Counted from the first letter of the stretch, positions 1 through 8,180 are shown. The stretch is 64,000 bases of DNA from Streptomyces marianii (GCF_005795905.1 NZ_VAWE01000001.1:2452501-2516500); one strand, 5' to 3'. Numbers and translations are program-made. The notes: a model not told the origin generated them from the sequence alone.

Positions 1-227
1 CCGGGCCGGTCGCTCATCCGCCAGCCGCTCGGCTCCACGTGCGCGTACAGCTCCACGAGGAGCCCCGCGGTCCGGCCGATCATGTCGGCGCCGGGGCCGC
101 GGGCGGGCAGTTCGGGCAGATGGGGAAAGTCCTCGAAGGATCCGGTCACGGTCTTCGCGGCCTCGCGCGCGTCCCCGCCGGGCAGGGAGCCGACCCCGGT
201 GGCGGGGCCCCAGACGACGTCGCTCAT
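1..227 (-). CDS. Methionine synthase II (MetE-like, cobalamin-independent) family protein, N-terminal part
   Basis: Only the first 75 or so codons are in the window; the gene runs off the left edge. The visible N-terminus reads MSDVVWGPATGVGSLPGG and continues with acidic and proline-rich sequence (FEDFPHLPELPARGPGADM). The early GVGSLPG motif and the LPELPARG segment are typical of the actinobacterial cobalamin-independent methionine-synthase-like (UROD/MetE barrel) family. These proteins are much shorter than true MetE, and their exact substrate is generally not established. The ATG overlaps the TGA of the upstream SDR gene (ATGA, 224-227), so the two are translationally coupled. The catalytic zinc site would lie outside the window and cannot be checked. 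Confidence 0.75.
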   Translation of the reverse strand, partial: MSDVVWGPATGVGSLPGGDAREAAKTVTGSFEDFPHLPELPARGPGADMIGRTAGLLVELYAHVEPSGWRMSDRP

Positions 228-913
228 CGCCCCGGCCGGACGGTGAGGTCGTGGATGTCGGCGTCGCGCGGGAGGTCCAGGGCGGTGAGGATCGTCGTCG
301 CGACCGACTCGGGGTCGATCCACCGCGACGGGTCGTACTCCTTGCCCTCCTGCTGGTGCACCTTCGCCTGCATGGGGCTCGCGGTACGGCCGGGGTACAC
401 CGACGTGACCCGGACGCCGTGTTCCCGCTCCTCGTGGCGCAGGGCGTCGGCCAGCGCCCTGAGACCGTGCTTGGAGGCGGCGTAGGCGCCCCACTCCGCG
501 TGGGCGTTGAGCCCGGCGCCCGAGTTGACGAAGATCACCTTGCCCCGGGAGACGCGCAGTTGGGGGAGCATCAGCCGGGTGAGCTCCGCCGGGCTGACCA
601 GGTTCACGTTGAGCTGGGTCTGCCAGGTCTTCGGCGTGAGGTCGGCGACCCGGCCGAGGTCCACGACGCCCGCGATGTGCAGCAGCGAGTCGACGCGCTC
701 GGGCAGCGTCTGGTGCGAGAAGGCCCAGGACAGCCGGTCGGGTGTGGCGAGGTCGCCGACGAGGGTGCGGGAGCCGGGGTAGGCCTGGGCCAGTTCCCGG
801 GCGCGACCGGCGTCCCGGGCCAGCAGCACGAGGTCGTCGCCGCGCTCGTGCAGCCGGCGCGCGACGGCCGCGCCGATGCCGGAGCCCGCTCCGGTGATCA
901 GATGAGTAGCCAT
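224..913 (-). CDS. SDR-family NAD(P)-dependent oxidoreductase
   Basis: A 229-aa classical short-chain dehydrogenase. The nucleotide-binding TGAGSGIG motif is at residues 7-14, Asn104 is in the LNVN segment, the catalytic Ser is Ser131, and YAASK gives Tyr144 and Lys148. This is the full catalytic tetrad of a Rossmann-fold NAD(P)H-dependent carbonyl or alcohol oxidoreductase. Length is standard for the classical class and there is no signal peptide, so it is cytosolic. It lies just downstream of the LOG-family gene (16-bp gap) and overlaps the start of the MetE-like gene by four bases, so the three are probably one minus-strand transcript. The substrate cannot be deduced. The SDR assignment is secure; the specific role is unknown. 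Confidence 0.93.
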   Translation of the reverse strand: MATHLITGAGSGIGAAVARRLHERGDDLVLLARDAGRARELAQAYPGSRTLVGDLATPDRLSWAFSHQTLPERVDSLLHIAGVVDLGRVADLTPKTWQTQLNVNLVSPAELTRLMLPQLRVSRGKVIFVNSGAGLNAHAEWGAYAASKHGLRALADALRHEEREHGVRVTSVYPGRTASPMQAKVHQQEGKEYDPSRWIDPESVATTILTALDLPRDADIHDLTVRPGR

Positions 914-929
914 ACCGGCAATGCTCGCA

Positions 930-1469
930 TCACTGCACCCCCGCGCCTTCCTCGAGGTGGGCGAGGGCGCCGACCGCGTCCTCGGCGAAGAAGACCAGGT
1001 CGGTGAGGGGCACCGGCAGGAAGCCCTCGTCGTCCATGCGCTGGAACTGCTGTTTCAGCCCGTCGTAGAACCCCGCCGTGTTGAGCAGCACCACCGGCTT
1101 CGCCGTGTGGCCGTGCTTCTTCAGCTCCAGGATCTCCGTGGCCTCGTCCAGCGTGCCCGTGCCGCCCACCATGATCACGACCGCGTCGGACTTGGCCAGG
1201 AGCAGCGCCTTCCGCTCGGCGAGGTCCCGTGCCACGAGCATCTCGTCGGCGACCGGCCTCGCCTTGTCCTGCAGGAACTCCACCGAGACCCCGATCAGTC
1301 GGCCGCCGGCCTCGTGCACCCCGTCCGCGACGACCTTCATCAGACCGACGTCGGAGCCGCCCCACACCAGCGTGTGCCCGCCCTTGCCGAGCAGCTCGGC
1401 GAACTCGCGGGCAGGGCCTGTGTAGCGGTCGTCGAGGTCGGCGGCGGAGAGGAAGACGCAGATGTTCAC
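930..1469 (-). CDS. LOG/TIGR00730-family Rossmann-fold protein (lysine decarboxylase-like)
   Basis: A 179-aa protein of the family that includes cytokinin-activating LOG phosphoribohydrolases. The signature is present as GGTGTLDE at residues 102-109 (usual form PGGxGTxxE, here with Val before the first Gly), and the upstream Arg-Lys element appears as RDLAERK (81-87). LOG enzymes cleave ribose 5-phosphate from nucleoside 5'-monophosphates such as AMP or N6-modified AMP; the older 'lysine decarboxylase' label is a misannotation. It is the first gene of the LOG-SDR-MetE-like run, and the 198 bp upstream (1470-1667) separating it from mnmA probably holds its promoter. Whether the substrate is AMP or a modified nucleotide is not decidable from sequence. 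Confidence 0.85.
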   Translation of the reverse strand: MNICVFLSAADLDDRYTGPAREFAELLGKGGHTLVWGGSDVGLMKVVADGVHEAGGRLIGVSVEFLQDKARPVADEMLVARDLAERKALLLAKSDAVVIMVGGTGTLDEATEILELKKHGHTAKPVVLLNTAGFYDGLKQQFQRMDDEGFLPVPLTDLVFFAEDAVGALAHLEEGAGVQ

Positions 1470-1667
1470 GGGCTCACGGTACGTGCCGCCGCCGACACCC
1501 GGCCCGCGCGGTCGGAAGCCGGGAGGAAATGGCCGGGAACCGCCCTCGTACGACGAGGAGTCCGCGGCACCCGGCCCCCGGGCCCCTCGCCGGCACGGTG
1601 CACGCTCGTCCGTGCCCGTCCCCTCCGGAGCGAGCCCCGGCGGCCCGGTGCGCCGGACGCGGTGGCC

Positions 1668-2795
1668 TCAGGCGGTGACGGAGCTCTGCCGGCGCGTCGT
1701 CGCCGCGATCGTCGCCGATCCGACCACACGCGTGCCGTCGTACAGCACGATCGCCTGGCCGGGGGCGACCCCGCGCACGGGTTCCGCGAACGCCACCCGC
1801 AGCTCGCCGTCCACCAGCTCGGCCGAGACCTCCGTCTCGCCGCCGTGGGCGCGCAGCTGCGCCGTGTACGTGCCGGGGCCGACGGGCGCCGAGCCGCACC
1901 AGCGGGGCTTGACCGCGGTGAGCGCGGAGACCTCCAGGGCCTCGGCCGGGCCGACGGTGACCGTGTTGCTCACCGGCGAGATGTCCAGGACGTAGCGCGG
2001 CTTGCCGTCGGGCGCGGGGTGGCCGATGCGCAGGCCCTTGCGCTGGCCGATGGTGAAGCCGTAGGCGCCGTCGTGGGTGCCCAGCTTGGTGCCGGACTCG
2101 TCGACGATGTCTCCCTCGGCCCGGCCGAGCCGCCCGGCGAGGAAGCCCTGGGTGTCGCCGTCGGCGATGAAGCAGATGTCGTGGCTGTCGGGCTTCTTGG
2201 CCACGGCCAGTCCGCGCCGCTCGGCCTCCGCGCGGATCTCGTCCTTGGTGGTGAGGGTGTCGCCCAGCGGGAACATGGCGTGGGCGAGCTGCCGCTCGTC
2301 GAGCACGCCGAGCACATAGGACTGGTCCTTGGCCATGTCGCTGGCGCGGTGCAGTTCACGGCCGCCGTCCTCGCGCACGACCACGGTCGCGTAATGGCCC
2401 GTGCACACGGCGTCGAATCCCAGGGCGAGCGCCTTGTCGAGCAGGGCCGCGAACTTGATCTTCTCGTTGCAGCGCAGGCAGGGGTTGGGGGTGCGGCCCG
2501 CCTCGTACTCTGCGACGAAGTCCTCCACCACGTCCTCGCGGAACCGCTCGGCGAGGTCCCAGACGTAGAAGGGGATGCCGATGACGTCCGCGGCGCGGCG
2601 GGCGTCGCGGGAGTCCTCGATCGTGCAGCAGCCGCGCGCGCCGGTGCGGAACGACTGCGGGTTCGCCGAGAGCGCCAGATGCACTCCGGTCACGTCGTGG
2701 CCCGCTTCGGCGGCCCGTGCGGCGGCGACGGCGGAGTCCACGCCGCCGGACATGGCGGCGAGGACGCGGAGGGGACGCTGGCGTGTCTCAGTCAT
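1668..2795 (-). CDS. mnmA: tRNA-specific 2-thiouridylase MnmA
   Basis: A 375-aa enzyme that thiolates U34 of the Lys, Glu and Gln tRNAs using ATP and a relayed persulfide sulfur. The PP-loop SGGVDS lies at residues 16-21. The two catalytic cysteines are Cys106 (PNPC) and Cys208 (SHDICF), spaced as in the family, and the C-terminal beta-barrel is intact. A pair of cysteines (Cys56-Cys57) sits in the early segment. The cysteine desulfurase that could charge it with sulfur lies about 1 kb away on the same strand, with the amidase gene between them on the other strand. The gene reads divergently from the amidase, with 83 bp between the two starts. Length and all motifs fit; there is no sign of damage. 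Confidence 0.97.
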   Translation of the reverse strand: MTETRQRPLRVLAAMSGGVDSAVAAARAAEAGHDVTGVHLALSANPQSFRTGARGCCTIEDSRDARRAADVIGIPFYVWDLAERFREDVVEDFVAEYEAGRTPNPCLRCNEKIKFAALLDKALALGFDAVCTGHYATVVVREDGGRELHRASDMAKDQSYVLGVLDERQLAHAMFPLGDTLTTKDEIRAEAERRGLAVAKKPDSHDICFIADGDTQGFLAGRLGRAEGDIVDESGTKLGTHDGAYGFTIGQRKGLRIGHPAPDGKPRYVLDISPVSNTVTVGPAEALEVSALTAVKPRWCGSAPVGPGTYTAQLRAHGGETEVSAELVDGELRVAFAEPVRGVAPGQAIVLYDGTRVVGSATIAATTRRQSSVTA

Positions 2796-2878
2796 AGCCC
2801 TATCAGGGTACGGGGCGCCGGGAACCGAATGCCCGCGAGTGGACGTTCGGGAGGTGATCGGGTGTGAGGAGGGGTGGC

Positions 2879-3598
2879 ATGGGCGGCAGGAAGGCGCAGC
2901 GCGGCGTCGCCAGGCGGGCCGTGCTGATCGGTGGCGGGGCCGCGCTGGTCGGGGCGGGCGTGGTGGCCCAGGACGAGCTGCGGCGGCTGTGGTGGCGGCT
3001 GCCCGGTATGGAGAAGAAGCGGGTGGAGGGGGAGCTGGACCACGCGGGCGCGGTGTGGACGGCGGCCTCCCGGGCGAACTGGCGTCGGGCCGACCGGCCC
3101 GACGACTACACGATCGACCGGGTCGTGATCCATGTCGTCCAGGGCAGCTACCGGACGGCCCTGAGGGTGTTCAAGGACCCCGGGCACGGCGCCGCCGCGC
3201 ACTACGTGGTGGGCAAGGACGGGCGGGTCGCGCAGATGATCCGCGAACTCGACGTAGCCTTCCACGCTGGCAACCGGGACGTGAACGAGCGGAGCATCGG
3301 CATCGAGCACGAGGGCTTCGTCGACCGCCCCGAGGACTTCACGGACGCGATGTACGCCTCGTCGGCACGGCTGACGGCCGGCATATGCGCGCGGTACGGG
3401 ATCCCCGTGGACCGGGAGCACATCATCGGCCATGTCGAGGTGCCCGGGACCGACCACACGGACCCGGGCCCGCACTGGGACTGGGACCGGTACCTGCCGA
3501 TGGTGCGGCAGGCGCTGGCCGCCCGGCCGTCGCCCGGCACGACGACGGCCGGTGCCGCGTCAGACGGCGTTCGCCGCGACGGGGCGAACGTCGCCTGA
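2879..3598 (+). CDS. N-acetylmuramoyl-L-alanine amidase (Amidase_2/PGRP type)
   Basis: A peptidoglycan amidase predicted to cleave the bond between N-acetylmuramic acid and L-Ala. From the ATG at 2879 it is 239 aa. I prefer this start to the GTG at 2864 because a strong GAGGAGG lies at 2866-2872, seven bases upstream, and would fall inside the longer version. An early basic patch with twin Arg ([17 protein letters not shown]) is followed by a hydrophobic stretch, suggesting Tat- or Sec-dependent export or a membrane anchor. The Amidase_2 core has the first zinc His in VIHVVQG and the later pair in GHVEVPG and DPGPHWDW, as in AmpD/PGRP enzymes. It is convergent with the cysteine desulfurase, with the inverted-repeat element of 3606-3778 between the two stops. 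Confidence 0.92.
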   Translation: MGGRKAQRGVARRAVLIGGGAALVGAGVVAQDELRRLWWRLPGMEKKRVEGELDHAGAVWTAASRANWRRADRPDDYTIDRVVIHVVQGSYRTALRVFKDPGHGAAAHYVVGKDGRVAQMIRELDVAFHAGNRDVNERSIGIEHEGFVDRPEDFTDAMYASSARLTAGICARYGIPVDREHIIGHVEVPGTDHTDPGPHWDWDRYLPMVRQALAARPSPGTTTAGAASDGVRRDGANVA

Positions 3599-3605
3599 CG
3601 CGGCA

Positions 3606-3778
3606 CTAGCCTCGTACTTCGCAGGTCGCCCGATCGCGAATATCAAGCGGTCATAGCCGATCACTCGTCGATCGGAACCGTAGCGGCGAGAGCCGGTGCC
3701 GGTCCGGATCGGTCGAGATCGGAGGCCCGGAGGCCGCTGCGGCGAACCTTTTCGGCGACCTGCGAAGTACGGGACTAG
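3606..3778. mobile_element. MITE-like element with 25-bp inverted repeats
   Basis: A 173-bp segment bounded by imperfect 25-bp inverted repeats (3606-3630 and 3754-3778, 23 of 25 positions complementary). Each arm has CTAG at its outer end, and the shared core contains CGTACTTCGCAGGTCGCC on the left. The interior (about 123 bp) has no convincing gene. Size, terminal repeats and lack of coding match a miniature inverted-repeat element. CTAG, rare in such genomes, could be a four-base target duplication of the kind made by some IS5-family elements (inference). It fills almost exactly the space between two convergent stop codons, and its right arm supplies the TAG stop of the cysteine desulfurase. 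A large bidirectional terminator hairpin is the alternative. Confidence 0.55.
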
Positions 3779-4938
3779 CTGAGCCCCGCCGTGCGGGCAC
3801 GCTCCACGGCGGGTCCGATCGCCTTGGCGACGGCTTCGACGTCCTCCTCGGTGGAGGTGTGGCCGAGGCTGAAGCGGAGCGTGCCGCGGGCCAGGTCCGG
3901 ATCGGTGCCGGTGGCGAGGAGGACGTGGCTGGGCTGGGCGACGCCCGCCGTGCAGGCCGAGCCGGTGGAGCACTCGATGCCCTGGGCGTCCAGGAGCAGC
4001 AGCAGCGAGTCGCCCTCGCAGCCGGGGAACGTGAAGTGGGCGTTGGCCGGGAGCCGGTCGGCCGGGTCGCCCCCGAGGATCGCGTCGGGCACGGCGTCGA
4101 GGACGGCGCCGACGAGCCGGTCGCGCAGGCCGCCGATCTCGCGGGCGAAGTCCTCGCGGCGCTCGGTGGCGATCCGGCCGGCCACCGCGAAGGCGGCGAC
4201 GGCGGGGACGTCCAGCGTCCCGGAGCGCACGTGGCGTTCCTGGCCGCCGCCGTGCAGCACGGGCACTGGCGTGTGCTCGCGGCCCAGCAGCAGCGCGCCG
4301 ATGCCGTAGGGGCCGCCGACCTTGTGGCCGCTGACGGTCATCGCGGCCAGGCCGGAGGCGGCGAAGTCGACGTCGAGCTGCCCGACGGCCTGCACCGCGT
4401 CGGAGTGCAGCGGCACACCGAACTCGGCGGCGATGTCGGCGAGTCGGCGGACCGGCATGACGGTGCCGATCTCGTTGTTGGCCCACATGACGGTGGCGAG
4501 CGCCACGTCCGAGGGTTCACGTTCGAGGGCTTCCCGGAACGCCTCCGGATGCACCCGGCCGTGGCCGTCGACCGGAAGGTATTCGACGTTCGCGCCCTCG
4601 TGCTCGGCGAGCCAGTGCACGGCGTCGAGGACGGCGTGGTGCTCGACCGGACTGGCGAGTACGCGGGTGCGGCGCGGGTCGTTGGCGCGGCGGGCCCAGT
4701 AGAGGCCCTTGACGGCCAGGTTGTCCGCCTCGGTGCCGCCGGAGGTGAGGACGACCTCGCTGGGGCGCGCCCCGAGCGCCTCGGCGAGGGCCTCGCGGGC
4801 CTCCTCGACGGTACGGCGGGCCCTGCGGCCCGCTGCGTGCAACGACGAGGCGTTGCCGGTGACGGCGAGCTGGGCGGTCATCGCCTCGATCGCCTCCGGA
4901 AGCATCGGAGTGGTCGCGGCGTGGTCGAGGTAAGCCAT
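3775..4938 (-). CDS. Cysteine desulfurase (class V aminotransferase, NifS/IscS-like)
   Basis: A 387-aa PLP enzyme that mobilises sulfur from L-cysteine as an enzyme persulfide. Visible motifs: N-terminal [11 protein letters not shown] pair at 100-101, PLP-ring Asp180, Schiff-base Lys206 (SGHKVGGP), and persulfide Cys329 in STGSACTAG, on the longer loop typical of group I (IscS/NifS) enzymes. A GTG nine bases upstream (4947) is in frame, but a perfect TAGAAT -10 element occupies 4954-4949 (minus), so the transcript should begin near 4942. That excludes the GTG and gives a nearly leaderless message from ATG 4938. The likely sulfur client is MnmA nearby. Its TAG stop lies within the right arm of the MITE-like element. 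Confidence 0.93.
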   Translation of the reverse strand: MAYLDHAATTPMLPEAIEAMTAQLAVTGNASSLHAAGRRARRTVEEAREALAEALGARPSEVVLTSGGTEADNLAVKGLYWARRANDPRRTRVLASPVEHHAVLDAVHWLAEHEGANVEYLPVDGHGRVHPEAFREALEREPSDVALATVMWANNEIGTVMPVRRLADIAAEFGVPLHSDAVQAVGQLDVDFAASGLAAMTVSGHKVGGPYGIGALLLGREHTPVPVLHGGGQERHVRSGTLDVPAVAAFAVAGRIATERREDFAREIGGLRDRLVGAVLDAVPDAILGGDPADRLPANAHFTFPGCEGDSLLLLLDAQGIECSTGSACTAGVAQPSHVLLATGTDPDLARGTLRFSLGHTSTEEDVEAVAKAIGPAVERARTAGLS

Positions 4939-4998
4939 GGTGGACACGATTCTACGAGCCGCCCGGAGCCCGCCTCGCGCCCCGGGGGCCCGGACGGG

Positions 4999-5271
4999 TC
5001 AGCCGACCGGACTCCAGACGACGACGCCGTCGCCCACGACGAGCACGGCGAGGACGAAGAGGTCGGCGACGCCGAGCGCCAGCCCCAGCAGGGCCCGTCC
5101 GCGCCGGGCGGTTCCGCGCCACAGCGCGAGGCCGGCGAGGACGACGGCGACGGGGCCGAGCACGATGTTCATCACGAGCAGCCCGACCAGTCCGAGGACG
5201 AACGACGCGACGGCCATGCCGTCGGCGTCGCGCGTGCCGGTGAACCGGCGGGCGGGTGAGGTGAGTTCCAC
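4999..5271 (-). CDS. Small DUF4190-type membrane protein
   Basis: A 90-aa protein with two hydrophobic segments: MAVASFVLGLVGLLVMNIVLG (about 19-39) continuing into a second part, and ALLGLALGVADLFVLAVLV (about 60-78). A short basic linker of the type WRGTARRGR separates them. This is the layout of DUF4190 proteins, small two-to-three-helix actinobacterial membrane proteins of unknown function. A 17-bp gap separates it from the next minus-strand small membrane protein (5289-5447), so they are likely co-transcribed. No catalytic motif is visible. Confidence 0.72.
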   Translation of the reverse strand: MELTSPARRFTGTRDADGMAVASFVLGLVGLLVMNIVLGPVAVVLAGLALWRGTARRGRALLGLALGVADLFVLAVLVVGDGVVVWSPVG

Positions 5272-5288
5272 GGTGGTCCCTCCTCTGA

Positions 5289-5447
5289 TCAGCGGACGGC
5301 CCGGCGCGCGTGGCGCTCACGCGCGGCGAACACGAGCAGCCAGGCGCCGATGACGGCGGCGGCCGCGGTGGACACGGGCAGCGGGATGTGGGCCACGGCG
5401 CCCAGGACGACGCCCAGTAAGGCGACCGCGGCGACGAGGGCGATCAT
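5289..5447 (-). CDS. Very small membrane protein (52 aa), function unknown
   Basis: I call a 52-aa product from ATG 5447: MIALVAAVALLGVVLGAVAH, a second hydrophobic stretch AAAAVIGAWLLVFAARERHA, and a basic tail. The open frame runs further upstream, but that part is low-complexity and arginine/serine-rich, whereas AAGGAAGG lies 8-16 bases before ATG 5447. Two transmembrane helices separated by a proline turn (HIPLPVS) are predicted, with the basic end probably cytosolic. It is divergent from the FabR-like regulator across a 146-bp region holding repeated motifs and is followed by the DUF4190 gene, so the pair may be controlled by that regulator. No family function recognised. Confidence 0.6.
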   Translation of the reverse strand: MIALVAAVALLGVVLGAVAHIPLPVSTAAAAVIGAWLLVFAARERHARRAVR

Positions 5448-5531
5448 CTTCCTCGACCTTCCTTTCGGTGAAGCACTCTCGGAGTCGCCCCGGAGATCGG
5501 CCCGCGGTGCGGCACAGAACTCAGAGTACGA

Positions 5532-5588
5532 CTGTTTACTGACTACCCAGTCTAGACTTTCGCATGCCAGAGAACAGCTGTTTACTGA
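5532..5588. promoter_or_regulatory. Candidate FabR-like operator and promoter region
   Basis: An exact 11-bp direct repeat CTGTTTACTGA occurs at 5532-5542 and 5578-5588. The palindrome AACAGCTGTT lies at 5573-5582, overlapping the second copy. A -10-like TAGACT lies at 5553-5558, only five bases before the ATG at 5564. E. coli FabR, which the adjacent regulator resembles, binds an operator centred on ACAGCTGT, so the palindrome is a reasonable autoregulatory site. No good -35 was found. The mapping of regulator to site is inference. Confidence 0.45.
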
Positions 5589-5593
5589 ATGCC

Positions 5594-6253
5594 ATGAGTC
5601 ACACCGTCGGCATCCGCCGGGCCCAGAAGCTGAAGACCCGTCAGGCACTGCTGGACGCCGCGCTGCGGCTACTGGAGCACCAGAGCCTGAGCAGTCTCGG
5701 ACTGCGCGAGCTGACACGGGCGGTGGGCGTGGCGCCGACGGCGTTCTACCGGCACTTCGCGGATGTGGCGGAGCTCGGTGTGGCCCTGGTCGAGGAGACA
5801 CTGGGCAGTCTGCACGGGCTGATCGGGGCGATTCTCGCGGAGACCGGTGACGCCGAGGTGCGGATCGCGCGGACCGTGGACCTCATCGCCCGTCACGTCC
5901 AAGAGCAGCCGGCCCACTTCCGCTTCATCGCCCGTGAGCGGCACGGCGGCGTCGGGCCGGTGCGCGCGGCGATCGCCGCCCAACTCGACGCCTTCACCGA
6001 GGAGGTGGCGGCGGCGCTCGGGCGCGAGCCGGTGTCGGCGGGCTGGAGCGAGGAGGATCTGCGCATGCTGGCGGGCGTGTACGTGGAGCACATGGTGATG
6101 ACGGCCTCGGCCTTCCTCGCGGCCCAGGAGGCCGGCGGGTCCGGCGCCCCCGAGGGGCCCGGCGAGGAACAGGTCGCCCGCACCGCCCGCGACCGGCTCC
6201 GGCTGGTGTCGCTCGGCCGCCTCCACTGGGCGGAACGCGCCACCGGACGCTGA
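5594..6253 (+). CDS. TetR-family transcriptional regulator, FabR-like
   Basis: A 219-aa regulator with an N-terminal helix-turn-helix (TRQALLDAALRLLE, then LGLRELTRAVGVAPTAFYRHF) and an all-helical ligand domain. The recognition-helix region (GVAPTAFYRHFADVAELG) and the following FRFIARERHG segment closely resemble FabR, the E. coli repressor of unsaturated fatty acid genes. I use ATG 5594 (MSHTVGIRRAQ) because the family begins there. ATG 5564, ten codons upstream, is a real alternative: neither has a Shine-Dalgarno, and TAGACT at 5553-5558 would place a leaderless transcript start at about 5564. It faces two small membrane-protein genes rather than a desaturase, so the regulated genes are unclear. 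Confidence 0.85.
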   Translation: MSHTVGIRRAQKLKTRQALLDAALRLLEHQSLSSLGLRELTRAVGVAPTAFYRHFADVAELGVALVEETLGSLHGLIGAILAETGDAEVRIARTVDLIARHVQEQPAHFRFIARERHGGVGPVRAAIAAQLDAFTEEVAAALGREPVSAGWSEEDLRMLAGVYVEHMVMTASAFLAAQEAGGSGAPEGPGEEQVARTARDRLRLVSLGRLHWAERATGR

Positions 6254-6345
6254 GACACCGGCCACGGCGCGCCCCTCCGAGCGGTCGCTCCCGCCCGGCC
6301 GTCGCGGCGGCGGACGTCCTCGGCCGGGCTCGCGGCAGGCGCGCC

Positions 6346-6840
6346 CTACTCGCCCTCGGCCGGACGCCCCTCCCCCACCATGAAGCGCCACACGAGGCCG
6401 TGCCCCAGCACCACCAACAGGATCAGCAGTACCGCCTCCGCCTGGATCGGCGCGAGACCGATCGCACCCGCGATCTCGGGCACCGTCCCCACCACCGCGA
6501 TCAGGACGTAGAACAGCGCCGCGGCCCCCATGATCACGGCCAGGAACGGGGACGAGCCGTCCCTGCGCCCGAGGGCGAGGAGCCGGAGCGTGCACACACA
6601 CCCGATCACGGCGAGCAGGGCGAAGCTCGCACGCCAGATCCCCGGGGTGGCATCTCCGCCGACCTGGGCGAACAGCCCCATCAACGCCGGCAGCAGGAAC
6701 GAGAGATAGATCCCCCCGACGACGCGGCGCAGCGCCGGCCGGCGCATCCAGTCGCCGTGGCCCTGCACCACGTTCCACCAGAGGCCGACGAGCGTGAAGC
6801 AGGTGGCGGCGAACAGGGCGTAGAACGTGCTGACATCCAT
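6346..6840 (-). CDS. Integral membrane protein, function unknown
   Basis: A 164-aa protein with about five predicted membrane helices: FYALFAATCFTLVGLWW, VVGGIYLSFLLPALMGLF, ASFALLAVIGCVCTLRLL, FLAVIMGAAALFYVLIAVVG, and EAVLLILLVVLGHGLVWRF. It ends in a short acidic tail. I start at ATG 6840 (MDVSTFYALF), which has GGAGG a few bases upstream, rather than at the upstream ATG that adds a proline/arginine-rich leader. It is convergent with the FabR-like gene, with 92 bp between the stops. No enzyme motif or known family was recognised; conserved small Streptomyces membrane proteins of this type are common. Confidence 0.75.
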   Translation of the reverse strand: MDVSTFYALFAATCFTLVGLWWNVVQGHGDWMRRPALRRVVGGIYLSFLLPALMGLFAQVGGDATPGIWRASFALLAVIGCVCTLRLLALGRRDGSSPFLAVIMGAAALFYVLIAVVGTVPEIAGAIGLAPIQAEAVLLILLVVLGHGLVWRFMVGEGRPAEGE

Positions 6841-7291
6841 CCGGCCTCCTGCGAAGGGGCGGCCACGCGGTGGCCGGGACCGCGCCGGGTCCGCTCCCGG
6901 TGCGACCGGAACCGGTTCCGCGGAAGCGGACCGTCCGGTCACGCACCACGCCCCGGCGTGGGCGAGCGTCCCATGCCCGCGGAGCCGTCCCGGAGCACCG
7001 ACACTCCCCGGCCACCCGCCCGGGTGCGGGAGGCGCCCCTCGGCCGCGGACCTGCGGCCGACGACGGCGGGAGCGGGGCGGGACGGCGGGAGCCGGACGA
7101 GGACGACGGCCGTGGTCGGGGACGGCGGGAGCCGGACGAGGACGACGGCCGTGGTCGGGGACGGCGGGAGCCGGACGAGGACGACGGCCGTGGTCGGGGA
7201 CGGCGGGAGCCGGACGAGGACGACGGCCGTGGTCGGGGACGGCGGGGACCGCAGGAGGCCACCCGGCCGGCCCCGGCCGGCGAACAGCGGA
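6841..7291. other. 451-bp non-coding stretch containing a minisatellite
   Basis: Lies between the start of the membrane protein (6840) and the stop of the thioesterase (7292), both on the minus strand. It holds the 39-bp tandem repeat described separately (7084-7239), a GC-rich lead-in, and presumably the membrane protein's promoter near 6841-6950. Frames open through the repeat on both strands (acidic Asp/Glu/Arg on plus, Ser/Arg/Pro on minus), but they lack a ribosome binding site and any non-repeat domain. Confidence 0.6.
7084..7239. repeat. 39-bp tandem repeat, four perfect copies
   Basis: Four identical 39-bp units at 7084-7122, 7123-7161, 7162-7200 and 7201-7239, each starting CGGCGGGAGCCGGACG, followed by a decayed partial fifth (CGGCGGGGACCG). 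Because 39 is a multiple of three, all six frames stay open through it, which accounts for several spurious long frames here. Perfect identity suggests recent slippage or gene-conversion expansion. It is a candidate variable-number locus. Confidence 0.95.
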
Positions 7292-8155
7292 TCAGCCGTG
7301 CGAGAGCGGCACCTTCGCCAACTGGCGGGACTGGGCGACCAGCCGGTCCGCGCTGTCCCAGACCTCGGCGTCCTCCTCCAGGAAGCCGCCTGCGAGGTTG
7401 CGGGTGGTGATGGAGACGCGCAGCGGCCCCGGCGCCGGGCGGCAGCGGATGTGGGTGGTGAGCTCGACGGTCGGCGTCCAGCCCTTCAGGCCCAGCTCGA
7501 ACGCGGTCGGCGGGAGCGCGTCGACCGTGAGCAGCAGCGAGAGCGGGTCGGCGTCGCGGCCGTCGGCAAGTCCGAACCAGCCCCGCACCTCCCCTCTTCC
7601 CGAGGGTGCCCCGACCGCCCAGCCGACGGTGGCGGGGTCGAGCTTGATGTCCAGCCGCTCGGTGATGGCCGAGGAGCCCGGGATGGCGGGCGCCGGACCG
7701 TCGCTCGGGCCGAGGCAGTCCTGGTAGGCCGGGATGGCCGGAGGCAGTGCGGTCGTCCGGACGTCGCCGGGCAGCGCGTCCAGGTCGCCGTAGGTGGCGA
7801 GCACACGGATGCGCTCGGCTTCGGTGCCGTCCTCCGCGTACTGGAGGAGGGAGGCCTGGCCGGTGGAGAGCGTGCGTCCGGTGCGGATCGTCTCGGTCCG
7901 GATCACCGCGGGGCCGGGCGCGGAGGGGCTGAGGTAGTGCGCCGAGACCGTGAACGGGTCGGGGTGCGGAAGGGCCTCCCCGAGGGCGCGCCCGAGCAGC
8001 GCCAGCAGATAGCCGCCGTTGACGGCGTTGATGATCGTCCAGCCCGCGGAGAGCTCCGCGTCGTAGACGCCGGGTACGCCGGTGTCCCGGAGGGTGACAG
8101 CGGTGTCGCGGTCGAACTCGCTGTCACCGATGGTTGCCTGTGCCACCTGTGCCAT
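7292..8155 (-). CDS. Acyl-CoA thioesterase family protein (TesB-like double hotdog)
   Basis: A 287-aa cytosolic protein resembling the actinobacterial acyl-CoA thioesterase/TesB-like family. The N-terminal half has the hotdog helix sequence INAVNGGYLLALLGRA and the strand HYLSPSAPGPAVI. The second half repeats the fold, with WTPTVELTTHIRCRPAPG and a C-terminal DSADRLVAQSRQLAKV strand. This is the arrangement of a double-hotdog thioesterase, predicted to hydrolyse acyl-CoA; chain length is unknown. It lies 25 bp downstream of the TRIC channel gene on the same strand. That gap is AT-rich and holds a small inverted motif (CTAC...GTAG, 8179-8192), so it may have its own promoter. Confidence 0.78.
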   Translation of the reverse strand: MAQVAQATIGDSEFDRDTAVTLRDTGVPGVYDAELSAGWTIINAVNGGYLLALLGRALGEALPHPDPFTVSAHYLSPSAPGPAVIRTETIRTGRTLSTGQASLLQYAEDGTEAERIRVLATYGDLDALPGDVRTTALPPAIPAYQDCLGPSDGPAPAIPGSSAITERLDIKLDPATVGWAVGAPSGRGEVRGWFGLADGRDADPLSLLLTVDALPPTAFELGLKGWTPTVELTTHIRCRPAPGPLRVSITTRNLAGGFLEEDAEVWDSADRLVAQSRQLAKVPLSHG

Positions 8156-8180
8156 GCCCGAACCTTACAACAGATAACTA

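Noticed and set aside
6939..7262. 107-aa minus-strand frame of Ser/Arg/Pro repeats, and its plus counterparts
   Set aside because: It is the 39-bp tandem repeat read in an open frame; no start signal or non-repeat domain.
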